Positions 50,549-50,994 of a stretch of 50,994 bases of DNA are shown here, in pieces. Where the stretch lies: contig CAZERC010000010.1 in the NCBI GenBank assembly GCA_964515395.1, forward strand, positions 1 through 50,994, written 5' to 3'. The notes under the pieces were generated by a model. The model ran no database searches and had not been told where the DNA came from. It saw nothing but the letters and a program-made list of their open reading frames with translations. Source of the stretch: UBA1876 sp964515395 (GTDB lineage Bacteria; Synergistota; Synergistia; Synergistales; Thermovirgaceae). A program made the position numbers and the translations under genes. Numbering within the stretch: position 1 is the first letter of the stretch; each line of letters starts with the position of its first letter.

Positions 50549-50851
50549 ATGGGAAAAGTGGTAGCCGAAGTTGTCATCGTCCCTTATGGAACGGAAACGC
50601 CGAGCCTGAGCCGCTATGTGGCGGATGTGGAAAAGGTCCTGAGAAGTTTTGGATTGAAAACGCTCCTCACTCCCATGGGGACCATTCTTGAAGGTGATCT
50701 CGACACCGTCCTTGAAGCCGTAAAGGCCGCTCACGAGGTTCCTTTCGAAGCAGGGGCCCTGCGTGTGGGAACGACGATACGCATTGACGAACGAAGGGAC
50801 AAGGAACTCGAAATGGACGCAAAAGTCCGGTCGGTGGAAGAAAAGCTGTAA
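50549..50851 (+). CDS. Thiamine-binding protein, MTH1187/YkoF-like family
   Basis: The 100-residue product matches the MTH1187 (DUF77) family: VVAEVVIVPYGTETPSLSRYVADVEKVL, then LTPMGTILEGDLDTVLEAVKAAHE and a C-terminal strand VGTTIRIDERRDKE. These small ferredoxin-like proteins bind thiamine or its precursors. The start is ATG 50549 with AGGAGGTG ideally placed. It is a single-gene unit ending at a hairpin terminator. Confidence 0.9.
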   Translation: MGKVVAEVVIVPYGTETPSLSRYVADVEKVLRSFGLKTLLTPMGTILEGDLDTVLEAVKAAHEVPFEAGALRVGTTIRIDERRDKELEMDAKVRSVEEKL

Positions 50852-50871
50852 TACCCGAATGCCCCCGAGAA

Positions 50872-50900
50872 AGGGGCGGGAGGAAACTCCTCCCGCCCCT
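50872..50900. terminator. Terminator hairpin between convergent genes
   Basis: A perfect 12-bp GC-rich stem (50872-50883 with 50889-50900) and five-base loop. It lies after the thiamine-binding gene and before the stop of the next minus-strand gene. An overlapping GCCCC/GGGGC pairing (50861-50877) could compete. U-tracts are weak. Confidence 0.65.
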
Positions 50901-50932
50901 CGTTGAGAACCTTCTGTCTCTATGTTTTTTAA

Positions 50933-50994
50933 TTACTCTGGTTTCTCCCTGGATACGACGTCTTCGCCTTCCGAGGTCCTCCAGTAGACGCCGA
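50933..50994 (-). CDS. 3' end of a minus-strand gene cut by the window edge
   Basis: About 19 codons (GVYWRTSEGEDVV, then SREKPE and TAA) read openly to the window edge on the minus strand. The stop lies 33 bases beyond the hairpin at 50872-50900, as expected for a convergent gene end. Too short to identify. Confidence 0.4.
   Translation of the reverse strand, partial: GVYWRTSEGEDVVSREKPE

Noticed and set aside
1..50994. CRISPR arrays, insertion sequences and transposases
   Set aside because: No regularly spaced direct repeats, no transposase-like frames and no terminal inverted repeats with target duplications were seen.

Overview
The window reads as a stretch of chromosome from an anaerobic, Gram-negative-type bacterium, most likely a member of the Synergistota or a similar amino-acid fermenter. 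This is inferred from a complete V/A-type ATPase operon in a bacterial setting, threonine-to-glycine catabolism genes, an omega-amidase-like hydrolase, a molybdenum/XdhC cluster, and periplasmic/SPOR-type proteins. No rRNA or other taxonomic marker is present, so the placement is tentative. Most genes lie in GC-rich DNA (about 58-67% in the lines I counted by hand). Several accessory pieces are much more AT-rich.

Layout. Positions 36-14360 (minus strand) hold a complete type 1 BREX phage-defence operon in canonical order (brxA-brxB-brxC-pglX-pglZ-brxL). It has a recognisable promoter at 14399-14427. Two AT-rich, translationally coupled membrane/secreted genes are appended downstream of brxL. 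Two features stand out: BrxL carries a C-terminal MIT_C (MITD1-like) domain where the Lon-like domain is expected, and the target-recognition part of pglX is an AT-rich insert. Positions 15143-18499 (plus) hold a MoxR ATPase / DUF58 / membrane protein operon. Positions 18541-27114 (minus) are a nine-gene V/A-ATPase operon (D-G-C-I-K-F-E-A-B). Positions 27485-29031 (plus) hold a nitrilase-family amidase and an AbrB/RelE toxin-antitoxin pair. Positions 29166-33249 (minus) hold an internally duplicated membrane protein and a ppnP - glycerate kinase - hydroxyacid dehydrogenase cluster. A NuoD-like gene remnant lies at 33337-33516. A TPP-dependent decarboxylase/synthase-like enzyme follows on plus, then kbl-tdh (threonine degradation) with a divergent GntR regulator.

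Positions 38673-41521 (minus) hold an unusual speD - orphan OpuCA-type ATPase - rtcB operon. A decayed junction follows: a short DUF454 gene, a saccharopine-dehydrogenase-like 3' remnant, and a tRNA-Ala(GGC) with a consensus promoter. Positions 42679-47655 (minus) are a molybdenum-related operon (DUF364-like protein, modB, modC, xdhC, molybdopterin-binding protein, modA). The last part holds a SPOR/phosphodiester-glycosidase exported protein, an MscS channel, a thiamine-binding MTH1187-family protein, and the 3' end of one more gene.

Functional links. The BREX genes plus their two membrane cargo genes form the most plausible undescribed variation: a BREX system with a predicted membrane-binding BrxL and membrane effectors. 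The metabolic genes fit amino-acid fermentation: threonine to glycine plus acetyl-CoA, hydroxypyruvate/glycerate to 2-phosphoglycerate, omega-amide hydrolysis, and molybdenum hydroxylase maturation.
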